From Pseudomonas sp. B21-028 (GTDB lineage Bacteria > Pseudomonadota > Gammaproteobacteria > Pseudomonadales > Pseudomonadaceae): DNA of 64,000 nucleotides. The translations under genes and the position numbers were made by a program. Each line of letters starts with the position of its first letter. Position 1 is the first letter of the stretch. Where the stretch lies: NCBI RefSeq assembly GCF_024749045.1, contig NZ_CP087184.1, positions 5,332,001 through 5,396,000 of the forward strand. Direction: 5' to 3'. Shown here in pieces: positions 21,644 through 34,778 of the stretch. Below the pieces are notes generated by a model. It was not told where the DNA came from. It was given only the letters and a program-made list of their open reading frames with translations, and did not search any database.

Positions 21644-22726
21644 CTACCTCAGCTTCAGGGTGGCAAGGCCGATCAACACCAGAATCACGGTGATGATCCA
21701 GAAACGGACGATCACGCGCGGCTCGGGCCAGCCCTTGAGTTCAAAGTGGTGGTGGATCGGCGCCATGCGGAATACGCGGCGGCCGGTCAATTTAAAGGAC
21801 GCAACCTGAATGACCACTGACAGGGTCTCCATCACGAACACGCCGCCCATGATGAACAGGACGATTTCCTGGCGAACGATGACGGCGATGGTGCCCAGGG
21901 CCGCGCCCAGCGCCAGCGCGCCGACGTCGCCCATGAAGACCTGGGCCGGGTAGGTGTTGAACCAGAGGAACCCCAGGCCGGCGCCGATCAACGCGCCGCA
22001 GAACACGATCAGCTCACCCGCACCGGGCACGTAGGGGATCAGCAGGTATTCGGCGAACTTCACGTTGCCCGACAGATAGCAGAAGATCCCCAGCGCGCCG
22101 CCGACCATCACCGTCGGCATGATCGCCAGGCCGTCGAGGCCGTCCGTGAGGTTGACCGCGTTGCTCGACCCGACGATCACCAGGTAGGTCAGCACGACGA
22201 AGCCCGCGCCCAGTGGAATGCTGTAGTCCTTGAGCATCGGCAGGATCAGGGTGGTTTCCACCGGCGAGGCGGCGGTCATATAAAGGAAGATCGCCGCGCC
22301 CAGGCCGAACACCGACTGCCAGAAATATTTCCAGCGGCTCGGCAGCCCACGGGAATTCTTCTCGATGACCTTGCGGTAATCGTCAACCCAACCGATGGCA
22401 CCGAACAGCAGGGTCACCAGCAGCACGGTCCAGACATAGCGGTTCGCCAGGTCGGCCCAGAGCAAGGTGCTGACGCCGATGGACGACAGGATCAACGCGC
22501 CGCCCATGGTCGGGGTGCCGGATTTGGACAGATGCGACTGCGGCCCGTCGTTACGCACCGACTGGCCGATTTGCAGGCTCTGCAGGGTGCGGATCATCCA
22601 CGGCCCCAGGAACAGCGACAACGACAGCGCGGTCAGCACACCCAGGATCCCGCGCAGGGTCAGGTATTGGAAGACCGCGAAGCCTTTGTAGAACTGTTGC
22701 AGGTACTCCGCTAGCAGCAGCAGCAT
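21644..22726 (-). CDS. mraY: Phospho-MurNAc-pentapeptide translocase
   Basis: MraY transfers phospho-MurNAc-pentapeptide to undecaprenyl phosphate, making lipid I in the inner membrane. The protein has 360 residues from the ATG at 22726, which overlaps the murF stop in an ATGA; the longer reading to 22753 lies in murF. About ten hydrophobic helices are visible. The family signatures are GWVDDYRKV (Asp pair), [25 protein letters not shown] and the terminal HHHFELKGW with the histidine motif. The neighbouring gene order murF-mraY-murD is standard. Confidence 0.97.
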   Translation of the reverse strand: MLLLLAEYLQQFYKGFAVFQYLTLRGILGVLTALSLSLFLGPWMIRTLQSLQIGQSVRNDGPQSHLSKSGTPTMGGALILSSIGVSTLLWADLANRYVWTVLLVTLLFGAIGWVDDYRKVIEKNSRGLPSRWKYFWQSVFGLGAAIFLYMTAASPVETTLILPMLKDYSIPLGAGFVVLTYLVIVGSSNAVNLTDGLDGLAIMPTVMVGGALGIFCYLSGNVKFAEYLLIPYVPGAGELIVFCGALIGAGLGFLWFNTYPAQVFMGDVGALALGAALGTIAVIVRQEIVLFIMGGVFVMETLSVVIQVASFKLTGRRVFRMAPIHHHFELKGWPEPRVIVRFWIITVILVLIGLATLKLR

Positions 22727-24093
22727 CAATGTTTCTCCGTACGGGTGCCGCACAGCGCCGCGACGACGTTTTCCATCGCTGCGCTACGAGAGCCCTTGAT
22801 CAATAAGGTGGTGTTCGGGTCTTGCTCGGCACCCAGGGCCTGGATCAGGTCGGCCTGAGTGGTGAAATGCCGTGCGTGCGCGCCAAACGCGGCGACGGCA
22901 TGGGCCATCATCGGGCCGACCGCATACAGCGCATCGACCTTGCCACGGGCATAGGCACCGACATCGTGGTGCCCCTGTTGCGCCCAGTCGCCCAATTCGC
23001 CGATGTCTCCCAGCACCAGCACGGTGCGGCCGGGAAAACCGGCGAGGATATCCACCGCCGCGCACATGGACGTCGGGTTGGCGTTGTAGGTGTCGTCGAT
23101 CACCCGCATGCCGTTGCTGGCCAGTTGCGCCACGGTGCGGCCCTTGACCGGCTGCACCGCGTTCAAGCCCGCGACGATGCCCGGCAGGGACACGCCCAGC
23201 GCATGGGCGGCGGCGGCGGCGGCCAGGGCATTGGCGACGTTATGGGTGCCGAGCAGGTTCAGCTGGACCCGCTCCGCACCGTCGGGACTGTGCAGATTGA
23301 AGGCCGGGCAGCCACGGGCATCGCGGTCCAGGTCGCTGGCGTAGAAGTTCGCGGCGAGGTTGCTCAGGGCGAATGTCAGCACCTTGCGCTCACCTGCCCG
23401 CGCCTTCCAGATTTCGAAAGCCTTGTCGTCGAGATTCAGCACGGCGACGCCATCGGCCTCCAGCCCTTCGATGATCTCGCCCTTGGCCTCGACGATTTTT
23501 TCCGGGCCGCCGAACTCGCCGACATGGGCGGTCCCGGCGTTGTTGAGCACCGCGACGTGAGGCTTGGTCATGCCCACGGTGTAGGCAATCTCGCCGAGCC
23601 GCGAGGCCCCCAGCTCGATGACGGCGGCGCTGTGCTCCGGCGCCAGTTCAAGCAGGGTCAACGGCACGCCAAGGTCATTGTTCAGATTGCCCCGGGTTGC
23701 CAGTACCGGACCACGGGTACGCAGGATGCTGGCGAGCATTTCCTTGACCGTGGTCTTGCCGCTGGAACCGGTGATGGCGGCGACCGGGTTGCCAAATGCC
23801 GCACGGTTCAGTGCGCCGAGCTGGCCCAGGGCCTGGCGGGTGTCGCCGACCAGCAGCTGTGGCAACGCGCTGTTGGCTACTTCGCGTTCGACCAATGCCG
23901 CGACCGCCCCTTTGGCCGCCACGTCATTCAGGTAATCGTGGCCGTCGAAACGCGGCCCGGCCAAGGCGACGAACAATTGCCCCGGCGCAATCGCCCTGCT
24001 GTCGATGCTGACGCCGTCGAAACGGGCATCCGCCGCGATGAGGCGCGCATTCAGGACGCCGGTCAGTTCGCTGAGCTTCAAGGCCTTAAGCAT
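22726..24093 (-). CDS. murF: UDP-MurNAc-tripeptide--D-Ala-D-Ala ligase
   Basis: MurF attaches the D-Ala-D-Ala made by DdlB to complete the UDP-MurNAc-pentapeptide. The 455 residues include an N-terminal substrate domain, the ATP loop [13 protein letters not shown] (about residue 110), [13 protein letters not shown] and [13 protein letters not shown] in the central to C-terminal part. The start overlaps the murE stop by 8 bp. It lies in the run murE-murF-mraY, consistent with sequential steps of one pathway. Confidence 0.97.
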   Translation of the reverse strand: MLKALKLSELTGVLNARLIAADARFDGVSIDSRAIAPGQLFVALAGPRFDGHDYLNDVAAKGAVAALVEREVANSALPQLLVGDTRQALGQLGALNRAAFGNPVAAITGSSGKTTVKEMLASILRTRGPVLATRGNLNNDLGVPLTLLELAPEHSAAVIELGASRLGEIAYTVGMTKPHVAVLNNAGTAHVGEFGGPEKIVEAKGEIIEGLEADGVAVLNLDDKAFEIWKARAGERKVLTFALSNLAANFYASDLDRDARGCPAFNLHSPDGAERVQLNLLGTHNVANALAAAAAAHALGVSLPGIVAGLNAVQPVKGRTVAQLASNGMRVIDDTYNANPTSMCAAVDILAGFPGRTVLVLGDIGELGDWAQQGHHDVGAYARGKVDALYAVGPMMAHAVAAFGAHARHFTTQADLIQALGAEQDPNTTLLIKGSRSAAMENVVAALCGTRTEKH

Positions 24094-25548
24094 GGGCCAC
24101 CTCCCAGGCGGTCAAGGCGTGATCGGCCTCGACCAGATCGGAGAAGTCATGGCGCACGCCGTTGATTTCCTGGTAATCCTCGTGCCCCTTGCCAGCCAGG
24201 ACGACCACATCGTCCGCCGAAGCGCTGGCGATCAACTGGGCAATCGCCTGGCCGCGACCGGCGACGAAAATCACCTTGTCCACCGCCGAAAATCCGGCAC
24301 GGATGTCGTCGAAAATCTGCAACGGGTCTTCGCTACGTGGGTTGTCGTCGGTGACGAGTACGCCATCGGCCAACCGCTCCACCACCTCGGCCATCAGCGG
24401 GCGCTTGCCGCGGTCACGGTCGCCGCCGCAGCCGAACAGGCAGAGCAGTTTGCCTTTGGCGTGAGGCCGCAGGGCCATCAGGACTTTTTCCAGGGCGTCG
24501 GGGGTGTGGGCGTAATCGACCACCACCAGCGGTTGAGTACCGCCACCCAGGCGCTGCATGCGACCGGCCGGGCCTTCGAGCTTCGGCAGGACCTTGAGGA
24601 TTTCATCCAGCGCGTAGTCCAGCCCCAACAAGGCGCCGATGGCAGCCAATACGTTGCTCAGGTTGAAACGACCCAGCAAGGTACTGCGCAGATGGTGCTC
24701 ACCCTGCGGGGTGACCAGCGTCGCCCGTACGCCCTCGTCGTCGAACTGCGCCTGGCGCACATAAAGGTGGGCGCTGGCATCTTCCAGGCTGTAGGTGATC
24801 AATCGGGACTCGCCCTGATTGGCCGCCAATTGCCGGCCGAACTCATCGTCGAGGTTGATGACCCGGCACTTCAGGTTGTTCCAGGCAAACAGCTTGGCCT
24901 TGGCTTCGCCATAAGCCTGCATGGTGCCGTGATAGTCCAGGTGATCCCGGGACAGATTGGTCAAAACGGCGATGTCGAATGCCAGGGCGGTGACGCGTCC
25001 CTGGTCCAGGCCATGGGAGGAAACTTCCATCGCAACAGCCTTGGCGCCAGCCTTTTTCAGGTCGGCCAGGGTCGCCTGCACGGCAATCGGGTTCGGCGTG
25101 GTGTGCAGGCCGCTCTCCAGCGCGCCGTGGAAACCGTTGCCCAGGGTTCCGACAATGCCGCAATGCTGCCCCAGCAGGTCCAGCGCCTGAGCCACCAGTT
25201 GGGTGACGCTGGTCTTGCCGTTGGTGCCGGTCACGCCAATCAGGTTGAGGTGACGGCTCGGCTCGCCATAGAAGCGCCCGGCGATGTCCGACAGCTGCGC
25301 CGCGAGGCCCTTGACCGGAATCAGCGGCACATCGGTGATCGGCAGCACGGTCGCGCCTTCTACCTCATACGCCACCGCAGCCGCGCCGCGCTTCAAGGCA
25401 TCGGCGATATGGGCGCGGCCGTCGTACCGGGCGCCCGGCACGGCCAGGAACAGGTCCCCGGCGCGGACGTTGCGGCTGTCCAGGGCCAGTTCGCGAATCA
25501 GCAGATCGTGACCGGCGTGGGCAAAAATCTTGTTCAGGCTCAGAGACA

Positions 25549-25549
<1 letters not shown>
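24086..25549 (-). CDS. murE: UDP-MurNAc-L-Ala-D-Glu--meso-DAP ligase
   Basis: MurE adds the third stem residue. The 487-residue protein contains the ATP loop GVTGTNGKTSVTQL (about residue 112), the carbamyl-Lys region and the DDNPRSEDP motif near residue 400. That DNPR motif is the marker of enzymes specific for meso-diaminopimelate, as expected in a Gram-negative wall. The start shares one base with the ftsI stop and the stop overlaps murF by 8 bp. Confidence 0.97.
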
Positions 25550-27577
<2,028 letters not shown>

Positions 27578-27581
<4 letters not shown>

Positions 27582-28525
27582 CGCAACTTCTCCGCAACAC
27601 GCATGACGGCGCTACGGGCCCGGGGATTGGCCTTGAGCTCCGTCTCGGAGGCGAACCGCGCCTTGCCATGAATCTTGATTTTCGGCACGAATGCCTCGAA
27701 ACGCACCGGCAGGTTGCGCGGCAGGTTGTCGGCTTCACCCTTGGTGAGCTTGCGCATGAACAGCTTGACGATACGGTCTTCCAGGGAATGGAAGCTGATC
27801 ACCACCAGGCGACCGCCGATCTCCAGCGCTTCCAGGGCGGCATCGAGGCCTGCCTCGAGGTCGCCCAGTTCGTTATTGACGTGGATGCGCAACCCCTGGA
27901 AAGCACGGGTAGCCGGGTTCTTGCCCTTCTCCCATGCAGGGTTGGCGACTTTCAACACTTCGGCCAGGTCGCCGGTGCGCTCGAATGGCTTGATGTCACG
28001 GCGTTCCACAACGGCACGCGCCATGCGCCCGGAGAAACGCTCTTCGCCATATTCCTTGAAGACACGGGCGATTTCTTCCGCCGGAGCAGTGTTGACGAAT
28101 TCGGCGGCGCTGATTCCGCGAGACGGATCCATGCGCATGTCCAGCGGGCCATCGTTGAGGAAACTGAAGCCGCGCTCGGGATCGTCCAGTTGCGGCGAAG
28201 AGACGCCCAGGTCGAGCAGGATCCCGCTGACTTTGCCGGCCAGGCCACGTCCGGCAACCTCCGCCCCCAGCTCCGCAAAGCTGCGCTGCACAATGACAAA
28301 GCGGCCGTCTTCGGCCGCCAGCGCTTGCCCGGTGGCAATCGCTTGAGGATCCTTGTCGAATCCCAGCAGCCGGCCATCCGGACCGAGCTGGCTGAGAATC
28401 AACCGGCTATGCCCACCGCGCCCGAACGTGCCGTCCAGATAGCAGCCATCAGGACGTACGGCGAGGGCCTCGACGGCCTCGTCAAGCAGTACGGTGATGT
28501 GGTTAAAGCCGCTATTTATAGTCAC
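27578..28525 (-). CDS. rsmH: 16S rRNA (cytosine-1402-N4)-methyltransferase
   Basis: RsmH (MraW) methylates N4 of C1402 in the ribosomal P-site using S-adenosylmethionine. The 315 residues begin with [13 protein letters not shown] and contain the SAM motif [16 protein letters not shown] near residues 31-46, the [19 protein letters not shown] signature, split here near 105-123, and [12 protein letters not shown] near 245. The start overlaps mraZ by 4 bp. It is the second gene of the division cluster. Confidence 0.97.
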
Positions 28526-28977
28526 AGGATCAAATCACGCAGTTCATCGGGCATGGCGCCCGGTTGTTGAATAGCAGCGAGGTCGGCGGCGGAAACCGCA
28601 TTCCAGGCATCTTCGTCCCACAGCTGGAACTTGTTCAGTTGGCCCACCAGCATCGCGCGCTTGTCCAGCTTGGCGTACTCGCGAAGGCGCGGCGGAACCA
28701 GGAAACGACCGCTGCCATCGAGCTCCAGGTCGACGGCATTACCGATCAGCAGGCGTTGCAGCCGGCGGTTTTCTTCACGCAGCGAAGGCAGCGCGCGCAG
28801 TTTGGTTTCGATGATTTCCCACTCATCCAGCGGGTAGACGCATAGACAGGGGTCAACGGCATCGATCGTGACGATCAACTGACCGGAACTACGCGAAACG
28901 AGCTCGTCACGGTACCGGCTCGGCATGGCGAGACGGCCCTTTGCATCGAGACTGATAGCGTTGGCTCCGCGAAACAC
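28522..28977 (-). CDS. mraZ: Transcriptional regulator MraZ
   Basis: MraZ is a ring-forming AbrB-fold DNA-binding protein that represses its own promoter and so the whole division cluster. The 151 residues hold the two tandem half-repeats typical of the family, each with a D-x-x-x-R motif: [19 protein letters not shown] near residues 8-26 and [18 protein letters not shown] near 84-101. The start is a GTG at 28977 with TTGGAG about 10 nt upstream. Its probable operator, three repeats at 29018-29042, lies just upstream. Confidence 0.96.
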   Translation of the reverse strand: MFRGANAISLDAKGRLAMPSRYRDELVSRSSGQLIVTIDAVDPCLCVYPLDEWEIIETKLRALPSLREENRRLQRLLIGNAVDLELDGSGRFLVPPRLREYAKLDKRAMLVGQLNKFQLWDEDAWNAVSAADLAAIQQPGAMPDELRDLIL

Positions 28978-29017
28978 GTCAGCGTTTCTCCAAAATCTAG
29001 CGTTTTACGTCCAAAAA

Positions 29018-29042
29018 ACCCACTTCATGCCACTTTCCTCCA
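29018..29042 (-). promoter_or_regulatory. MraZ operator: three direct repeats upstream of mraZ
   Basis: On the minus strand the repeats are TGGAG (29038-29042), TGGCA (29028-29032) and TGGGT (29018-29022), each separated by exactly 5 nt. E. coli MraZ is known to bind three TGGGN repeats with 5-nt spacers, so spacing and sequence both fit. They lie directly downstream of the -10 element, where bound MraZ would block transcription. Confidence 0.82.
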
Positions 29043-29051
29043 CTCGCGCAC

Positions 29052-29081
29052 ACTATAGGAATGCGCCTACCACACCGTCAA
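29052..29081 (-). promoter_or_regulatory. Sigma-70-type promoter of the mraZ cluster
   Basis: On the minus strand TTGACG (29076-29081) and TATAGT (29052-29057) are separated by 18 bp. The -10 box is about 10 bp before the first MraZ repeat. Nothing else of note is visible in the 309-bp gap 28978-29286 between mraZ and the rnpB 3' end, apart from a weak CTGCC...GGCAG stem after rnpB. Confidence 0.7.
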
Positions 29082-29286
29082 GGCGCGGATTGAAGGAAAA
29101 GCCTTATAGATCGGAGATTTAGGAGCGTTTCAGGAGGGGCAACAAGAATCTGACGTAGGATTTTTCACCTCAACCCGAGCAACCACAGGAAGCTGCGCGC
29201 ACAAGTTAAAGTGATTTGTTAAGAGTAAGATTTTTTTGGTCTTAGGAATTGCGTCTGCCAGTGATTTCGGCAGGGAGGGAAAAGGT

Positions 29287-29640
29287 GGAGAGTCGATCTG
29301 TAAGCCGGGTTCTGTCTTGAACAGTCATTCGTCTACGATGGCCATCACTGGACATCTTTAGCAACCTACCCGGTCCCAGCGCGGGCCACGCCTTGGGACC
29401 CTATTTGGTCTTGCTCCAAGTGGGGTTTACCTAGCCACGAACTGTTGCCAGCCGTGCGGTGCGCTCTTACCGCACCTTTTCACCCTTACCGGCGCCGAAA
29501 CGCTTAGGCGGTTATTTTCTGTGGCACTTTCCGTAGGCTCACGCCTCCCAGGCATTACCTGGCACTTCGCCCTATGGAGCCCGGACTTTCCTCCCCCCCC
29601 TAATTCTCATAGAGGGCAGCGACTGTCCGATCGACTCTCC
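29287..29640 (-). ncRNA. rnpB: RNase P RNA (bacterial type A)
   Basis: This is the catalytic RNA that matures tRNA 5' ends. On the minus strand the transcript begins near AGAGTCGATCGGACAG. It contains the conserved core GAGGAAAGTCCGGGC, then AAAGTGCCACAGAAA, and ends with ACAGAACCCGGCTTAC followed by a segment (GATCGACTCTCC) that pairs with the 5' end (P1). Its length of about 354 nt is normal for type A. End points are accurate to a few bases only. It lies between mraZ and rsmI, as in other pseudomonads. Confidence 0.95.
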
Positions 29641-29660
29641 GCCGCGAAGGTTAACGGCAC

Positions 29661-29681
29661 AGCGCTTGAAGAACAAGCGCT
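29661..29681. repeat. Small perfect hairpin in the rnpB promoter region
   Basis: AGCGCTTG and CAAGCGCT are separated by a 5-nt loop, about 21-41 bp upstream of the rnpB 5' end, between rsmI and rnpB. There is no T-run in either direction. It overlaps the expected -35 region, with a weak TTAACC -10 candidate at 29649-29654. Confidence 0.5.
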
Positions 29682-29712
29682 AAAAGCCTTTGGCCATGTT
29701 GCCTGTCCGGTT

Positions 29713-30594
29713 TTACCGGGCCTTCTGCCGGTCCAGCGCGACTTGATACAGCACGTTCTTGCGTTCGCCGGTGATTTGCGCAGCCAGGGCGGCCGCACGC
29801 TTGAGCGGCATCTCCTCCAGCAGCAGATCCAGGATGCGCATCGCTTCGCTACTGACGGCCTCCTCACTCTCCGGCGCGGTCCAACCCGCCACCAGCACGA
29901 CACACTCGCCACGCTGCTGGTTGCTATCGCTTTCGACGAAGCTTCGCAACTGCGCCAGCGGCAATCCCTTGAGGGTTTCGAAGGTCTTGGTCAGCTCACG
30001 CGCCAGGAGCGCCGGACGCTCGGGACCGAACACCAGCTCCATGTCTTGCAGGCACTCGAGGATACGGTGCGGCGCTTCGTAGAAAATCAGCGTGCGCGGC
30101 TCTTCCTTTATAGACTCCAGCCGCGCCCGGCGCCCCACGGCCTTGGCCGGTAGAAAGCCTTCGAAGATGAAGCGGTCCGATGGCAGGCCGGCCGCCGACA
30201 GCGCCGCGATCAGGGCACAGGCGCCGGGCACCGGCACCACACTGATGCCTGCCGCACGGGCCTGGCGCACCAGATGGTAGCCGGGATCGGAAATCAGTGG
30301 CGTGCCCGCATCGGAGATCAGTGCGACGTTATCACCCGCCAGCAGGCGCGTGATGAAGCGACTGCCCTCGTCCCGTTCATTATGTTCGTGGCAGGCGGCC
30401 AGCGGCGTGGAGATGCCGAAATGCTGCAGCAGTCGCTGGGAATGACGGGTGTCTTCAGCCGCGATCAGGGCGACCTCCCGCAGGATCTTCAGCGCCCGGG
30501 CACTGATGTCGTCCAGGTTGCCGATGGGCGTCGCCACCACATAAAGCGAGCCCGCAGCGGAATTCAAAGCACCTGGAGCAGTCAAAACGCGCAC
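29713..30594 (-). CDS. rsmI: 16S rRNA (cytidine-1402-2'-O)-methyltransferase
   Basis: RsmI methylates the 2'-O of C1402, the same nucleotide that RsmH modifies at N4. The tetrapyrrole-methylase fold is visible: GSLYVVATPIGNLDDIS at the start, AAEDTRHSQRLL, the SAM loop ALISDAGTPLISDPG and EGFLPAKAVGRRARLE. The start given is the GTG at 30594 (293 residues). A start a few codons later, at about 30561, is possible because the conserved part begins only at residue 15. It is divergent from lpoA and ends 72 bp before rnpB. Confidence 0.93.
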   Translation of the reverse strand: MRVLTAPGALNSAAGSLYVVATPIGNLDDISARALKILREVALIAAEDTRHSQRLLQHFGISTPLAACHEHNERDEGSRFITRLLAGDNVALISDAGTPLISDPGYHLVRQARAAGISVVPVPGACALIAALSAAGLPSDRFIFEGFLPAKAVGRRARLESIKEEPRTLIFYEAPHRILECLQDMELVFGPERPALLARELTKTFETLKGLPLAQLRSFVESDSNQQRGECVVLVAGWTAPESEEAVSSEAMRILDLLLEEMPLKRAAALAAQITGERKNVLYQVALDRQKAR

Positions 30595-30815
30595 CTCACA
30601 ATCGGTAAAACCGCCATTGTAGCGTGTGCCGGTCTCAGCCGTTCACATCATCCCCTTGCCACAGGTTCAGTGTCACCACCTGAGTGAACGACGCTTTTTG
30701 CTGCACCACAACATTTGAACCATCTAAATTGATCGATTCACGCCACTGACATCGCGCCCCGGCCAGCGCTTGGGTACAATTCGACGCTAATTTGATCTCG
30801 TATCAGGACATTTAC

Positions 30816-32627
30816 ATGATCGCTTGCCTGCGGCTGCTCTCCGCCCTTTGCCTCGCCGCCCTTCTGGCGGCCTGCGTCAGCTCGCCCTCGTCCAGCCTTG
30901 GCGAACTCCCCCGGACCCCGGATGCCAGTATCGAGCAGCTGCTCGAACAGGCCGCCCAAAGCAAGACCCCGGAAAAAGCCGCCCTGCTGCGCCTGAGCGC
31001 GGCAGACCTGGCCTACCGCCAGGGCAATGCCGGCCAGTCCGCACAGATCCTGCAACAAGTGCCGCTGGAGCAGCTCAAGCCAGGCCAGCAGATTTTCGCC
31101 AGCACCCTGGCGGCGGAACTGGCAATGACGCGCAACCAGCCCAAGGCAGCGCTGACCGCCCTGAGCCACCCGAGCTTGCAACACCTGGGCGAAATGCCAG
31201 TGGAACAGCAGGTCCGCACCGGGACCGTCCACGCCCGCGCCCTCGAAGCTGATGGCCAGACCCTGGCGGCCGCGAAGGAACGCATCTTCATTGCGCCCCT
31301 GCTCGAGAACGAAGCCGCCGCCAAGAACCACGAAGCGATCTGGTCCCTGATTGCCTCGCTGCCCACCGATCAATTGCAACCGACCACCACCGACGACCTC
31401 GGTGGCTGGCTGAGCCTGGCCCGCGCCGTGAAAACCGCCGGCACCCTGGAACAGCAGCAAGCGGCCATCGACCACTGGCGCGAACAGAACCCGAAGCATC
31501 CGGCCGCCCTCCAGTTGCCGACGCCCCTGGTCAAGCTCAAGGAACTGGCAAGCCAGCCACTGAGCAAGATCGCCCTGCTGCTGCCCCAGAACGGGCAACT
31601 GGCCGCCGTCGCCAAAGCCCTGCGTGAGGGCTTCATGGCATCGCACTATCAGGCCCAACAGGCCGGGCAGAACCCACCGAGCATCCAGTTCTATGACAGC
31701 TCGACCCTGACCTCCATGGACGACTTCTATCGCAAAGCCCAGGCCGACGGCGTGCAACTGGTGGTCGGCCCCCTGGAAAAACCACTGGTCAAGCAGATCA
31801 GCACGCGCGCGCAGCTGCCGATCACCACCCTGGCATTGAACTACAGCGAAGGCGAGCAAGGCCCACCCCAGCTGTTCCAGTTCGGCCTGGCGCCCGAGGA
31901 CGAAGCCCGCGAAGTCGCCCGCCGCGCCCGTGCCGATGGCCTGCATCGCGCAGCAGTCATGGTGCCGAAAGGCGAATGGGGTGATCGCGTATTGAAAGCC
32001 TTCAGCCAGGACTGGCAAGCCAACGGCGGCACCATCCTCGCCATCGAGCGCGTCGACCAGCCCGTGCAACTGGCCCAGCAGATCGCCGACATGTTCCAGT
32101 TGCGCCAGAGCGAAGGTCGCGCCAAGAGCCTGCAGAACACCGTGGGCACCACGGTCGCGGCCCAGCCGTCCCGTCGCCAGGACATCGAGTTCATCTTCCT
32201 GGCGTCGACCCCGCAGCAGGCCCAGCAGATCAAGCCGACCTTGAACTTCCAGTACGCCGGGGATGTGCCGGTCTACGCGACCTCCCAGGTGTTCAGCGCC
32301 AGCGGCGACCAGAACCAGTACAACGACATGAACGGTATCCGCTTCTGCGAAACCCCATGGCTGCTTGATGCCAACGACCCACTGCGCAAGCAGGTCACCG
32401 CCCAGTGGCCACAGGCTGCCGGCAGTCTGGGCCGGTTGTATGCGATGGGCGCCGATGCCTATCGCCTGGCACCGCGCCTGGGTCAGCTCAAGACACTGCC
32501 GGACAGCCGCATCGAAGGCCTGTCGGGCAGCCTGGCGGTGTCCCAGTCCCAACGGGTTCAACGCCAATTGCCTTGGGCCGAGTTCGTCAACGGCCAGGTG
32601 CAGCGCCTGCCGGACACCCAGCGCTGA
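30816..32627 (+). CDS. lpoA: Penicillin-binding protein activator LpoA (LppC family lipoprotein)
   Basis: LpoA is an outer-membrane lipoprotein that reaches through the periplasm to stimulate PBP1a. The 603 residues start with a signal peptide ending in the lipobox L-L-A-A-C (Cys20). An N-terminal TPR-like helical domain rich in Gln and Ala follows (to about 245). Then comes a periplasmic-binding-protein-like domain starting near LSKIALLLPQNGQLAAVAKALREG, divided here at about residue 250. The ATG at 30816 follows CAGGA by 7 nt and is preferred to an upstream in-frame start at 30792. It opens the conserved lpoA-yraN-gmhA-dolP set and shares a TGATG overlap with yraN. Confidence 0.94.
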   Translation: MIACLRLLSALCLAALLAACVSSPSSSLGELPRTPDASIEQLLEQAAQSKTPEKAALLRLSAADLAYRQGNAGQSAQILQQVPLEQLKPGQQIFASTLAAELAMTRNQPKAALTALSHPSLQHLGEMPVEQQVRTGTVHARALEADGQTLAAAKERIFIAPLLENEAAAKNHEAIWSLIASLPTDQLQPTTTDDLGGWLSLARAVKTAGTLEQQQAAIDHWREQNPKHPAALQLPTPLVKLKELASQPLSKIALLLPQNGQLAAVAKALREGFMASHYQAQQAGQNPPSIQFYDSSTLTSMDDFYRKAQADGVQLVVGPLEKPLVKQISTRAQLPITTLALNYSEGEQGPPQLFQFGLAPEDEAREVARRARADGLHRAAVMVPKGEWGDRVLKAFSQDWQANGGTILAIERVDQPVQLAQQIADMFQLRQSEGRAKSLQNTVGTTVAAQPSRRQDIEFIFLASTPQQAQQIKPTLNFQYAGDVPVYATSQVFSASGDQNQYNDMNGIRFCETPWLLDANDPLRKQVTAQWPQAAGSLGRLYAMGADAYRLAPRLGQLKTLPDSRIEGLSGSLAVSQSQRVQRQLPWAEFVNGQVQRLPDTQR

Positions 32628-32989
32628 TGCCCGAACGATCAAGCCAGCAAAGCGGACGGGATGCCGAGGGCCAGGCCCTCGCGCATCTCCAGCAGCAAGG
32701 CCTGCGCCTGGTGGCGCAGAACTGGTTGTGCAAACGCGGCGAGCTTGATCTGGTCATGCTTGACGGCGATACAGTAGTATTCGTCGAAGTCCGCTACAGA
32801 AAAAATACCCAATGGGGTGGCGCGCTCGATAGCATCGACGAGCGCAAGCGCCAGAAACTGGTTTTCGCCGCGCAGTATTTCTTGCAAAGCGAATCCCGCT
32901 GGGCTGATCACCCCTGCCGTTTCGACGTGGTTGCCATCGACAGCAACGCCGATCAGTTGAATTGGCTGCAGAACGCCTTCGACAGCTGA
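32627..32989 (+). CDS. yraN: YraN family protein (UPF0102, nuclease-like fold)
   Basis: This 120-residue cytoplasmic protein resembles Holliday-junction resolvase/PD-(D/E)xK nucleases. The core is visible as RGELDLVMLDGDTVVFVEVR, with the acidic residues of a nuclease-like centre (Glu, Asp, then Glu in VEVR) and a following Arg/Lys. The biochemical role of the family is not settled. The ATG at 32627 overlaps the lpoA stop (TGATG), so it is translated in coupling with lpoA. Confidence 0.9.
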   Translation: MPERSSQQSGRDAEGQALAHLQQQGLRLVAQNWLCKRGELDLVMLDGDTVVFVEVRYRKNTQWGGALDSIDERKRQKLVFAAQYFLQSESRWADHPCRFDVVAIDSNADQLNWLQNAFDS

Positions 32990-33076
32990 ACACCTACGTC
33001 CATGACGAACCGAGCCGGACACCTTCACTCAACTTCTGCTCTTTGCTTTGCGCGCCGCACACGTTTGTGCCGATAA

Positions 33077-34269
<1,193 letters not shown>

Positions 34270-34304
34270 GGGTAGTTGCGGTTCTTGATGCTGCGCTTGG
34301 CTAG

Positions 34305-34344
34305 AAAACGGTGCTTCTTCAGACGGGGAAGCGCCGTTTTTTTT
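34305..34344 (+). terminator. Rho-independent terminator after dolP
   Basis: AACGGTGCTTC pairs with GAAGCGCCGTT (one G-T pair) across a 10-nt loop and is followed by eight T residues, 36 bp after the dolP stop. It closes the lpoA operon just before the repeat island. Confidence 0.88.
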
Positions 34345-34350
34345 GGGGGG

Positions 34351-34678
34351 TTGGTTAGTGTGTATATCCGTTTGTGCGGTGACGGCTACTGGCGGTTCCG
34401 CCCTTACGGCGGGTCACTTTTGGAAGAGCGCCAAAAGTAACCAAAAGCGCCTCGCCCCACCACTGGGCACCTCGCCAAGGCTCGGTGTTCCCTCACTCCG
34501 GCATCGCTCCGTGGGCCCGCCGCGAAGGGCCATCCATGGCCCAGCGCGGCTATCCCGGCATCCATGCCGGGATACCCACTACGCAATGCCTGCGTTCGGC
34601 CCTTGTGGTTAATGGGGCGTCTAAGATCAAAAGCAAAGCAAAAGCAAAAGCGAGGCGGCGTTACGGCCGGCCTGTCTC
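34351..34678. repeat. ~330-bp structured inverted-repeat arm, left copy
   Basis: The whole stretch recurs in reverse complement at 36243-36575, at roughly 85-90% identity by eye. It contains nested hairpins: 34398-34412, 34416-34438 (ACTTTTGG/CCAAAAGT), 34519-34550 (GCCGCG-AA-GGGCCAT with its mirror) and 34551-34574 (TATCCCGGCAT with its mirror). A run of GCAAAAG units follows at 34628-34650. Short open frames through it look fortuitous. I know no named family for it. It is non-coding space between dolP and the IS element. Confidence 0.85.
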
Positions 34679-34723
34679 TAGGGCTGCACCTCAATTCAAC
34701 TAATGAGATGGCTACCCCCGCTG

Positions 34724-34758
34724 CCCCCTGTGAACGCCCACTAAGCTTTCACAGGGGG
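34724..34758. repeat. 11-bp hairpin in the IS left end
   Basis: CCCCCTGTGAA and TTCACAGGGGG surround a 13-nt loop, ending 20 bp before the transposase ATG. In RNA it would lie in the transposase leader and may limit read-in translation, as described for other transposases. That role is an inference. Confidence 0.75.
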
Positions 34759-34778
34759 ATCTACCGGAGACCGCCGTC

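Noticed and set aside
30738..32642. 634-codon open frame opposite lpoA
   Set aside because: Antisense shadow of a recognisable lipoprotein gene.
34343..34703. Short proteins in the left structured repeat arm
   Set aside because: Several overlapping frames are open on both strands, none has a ribosome-binding site, and the conserved signal in the two arms is base pairing rather than codons.
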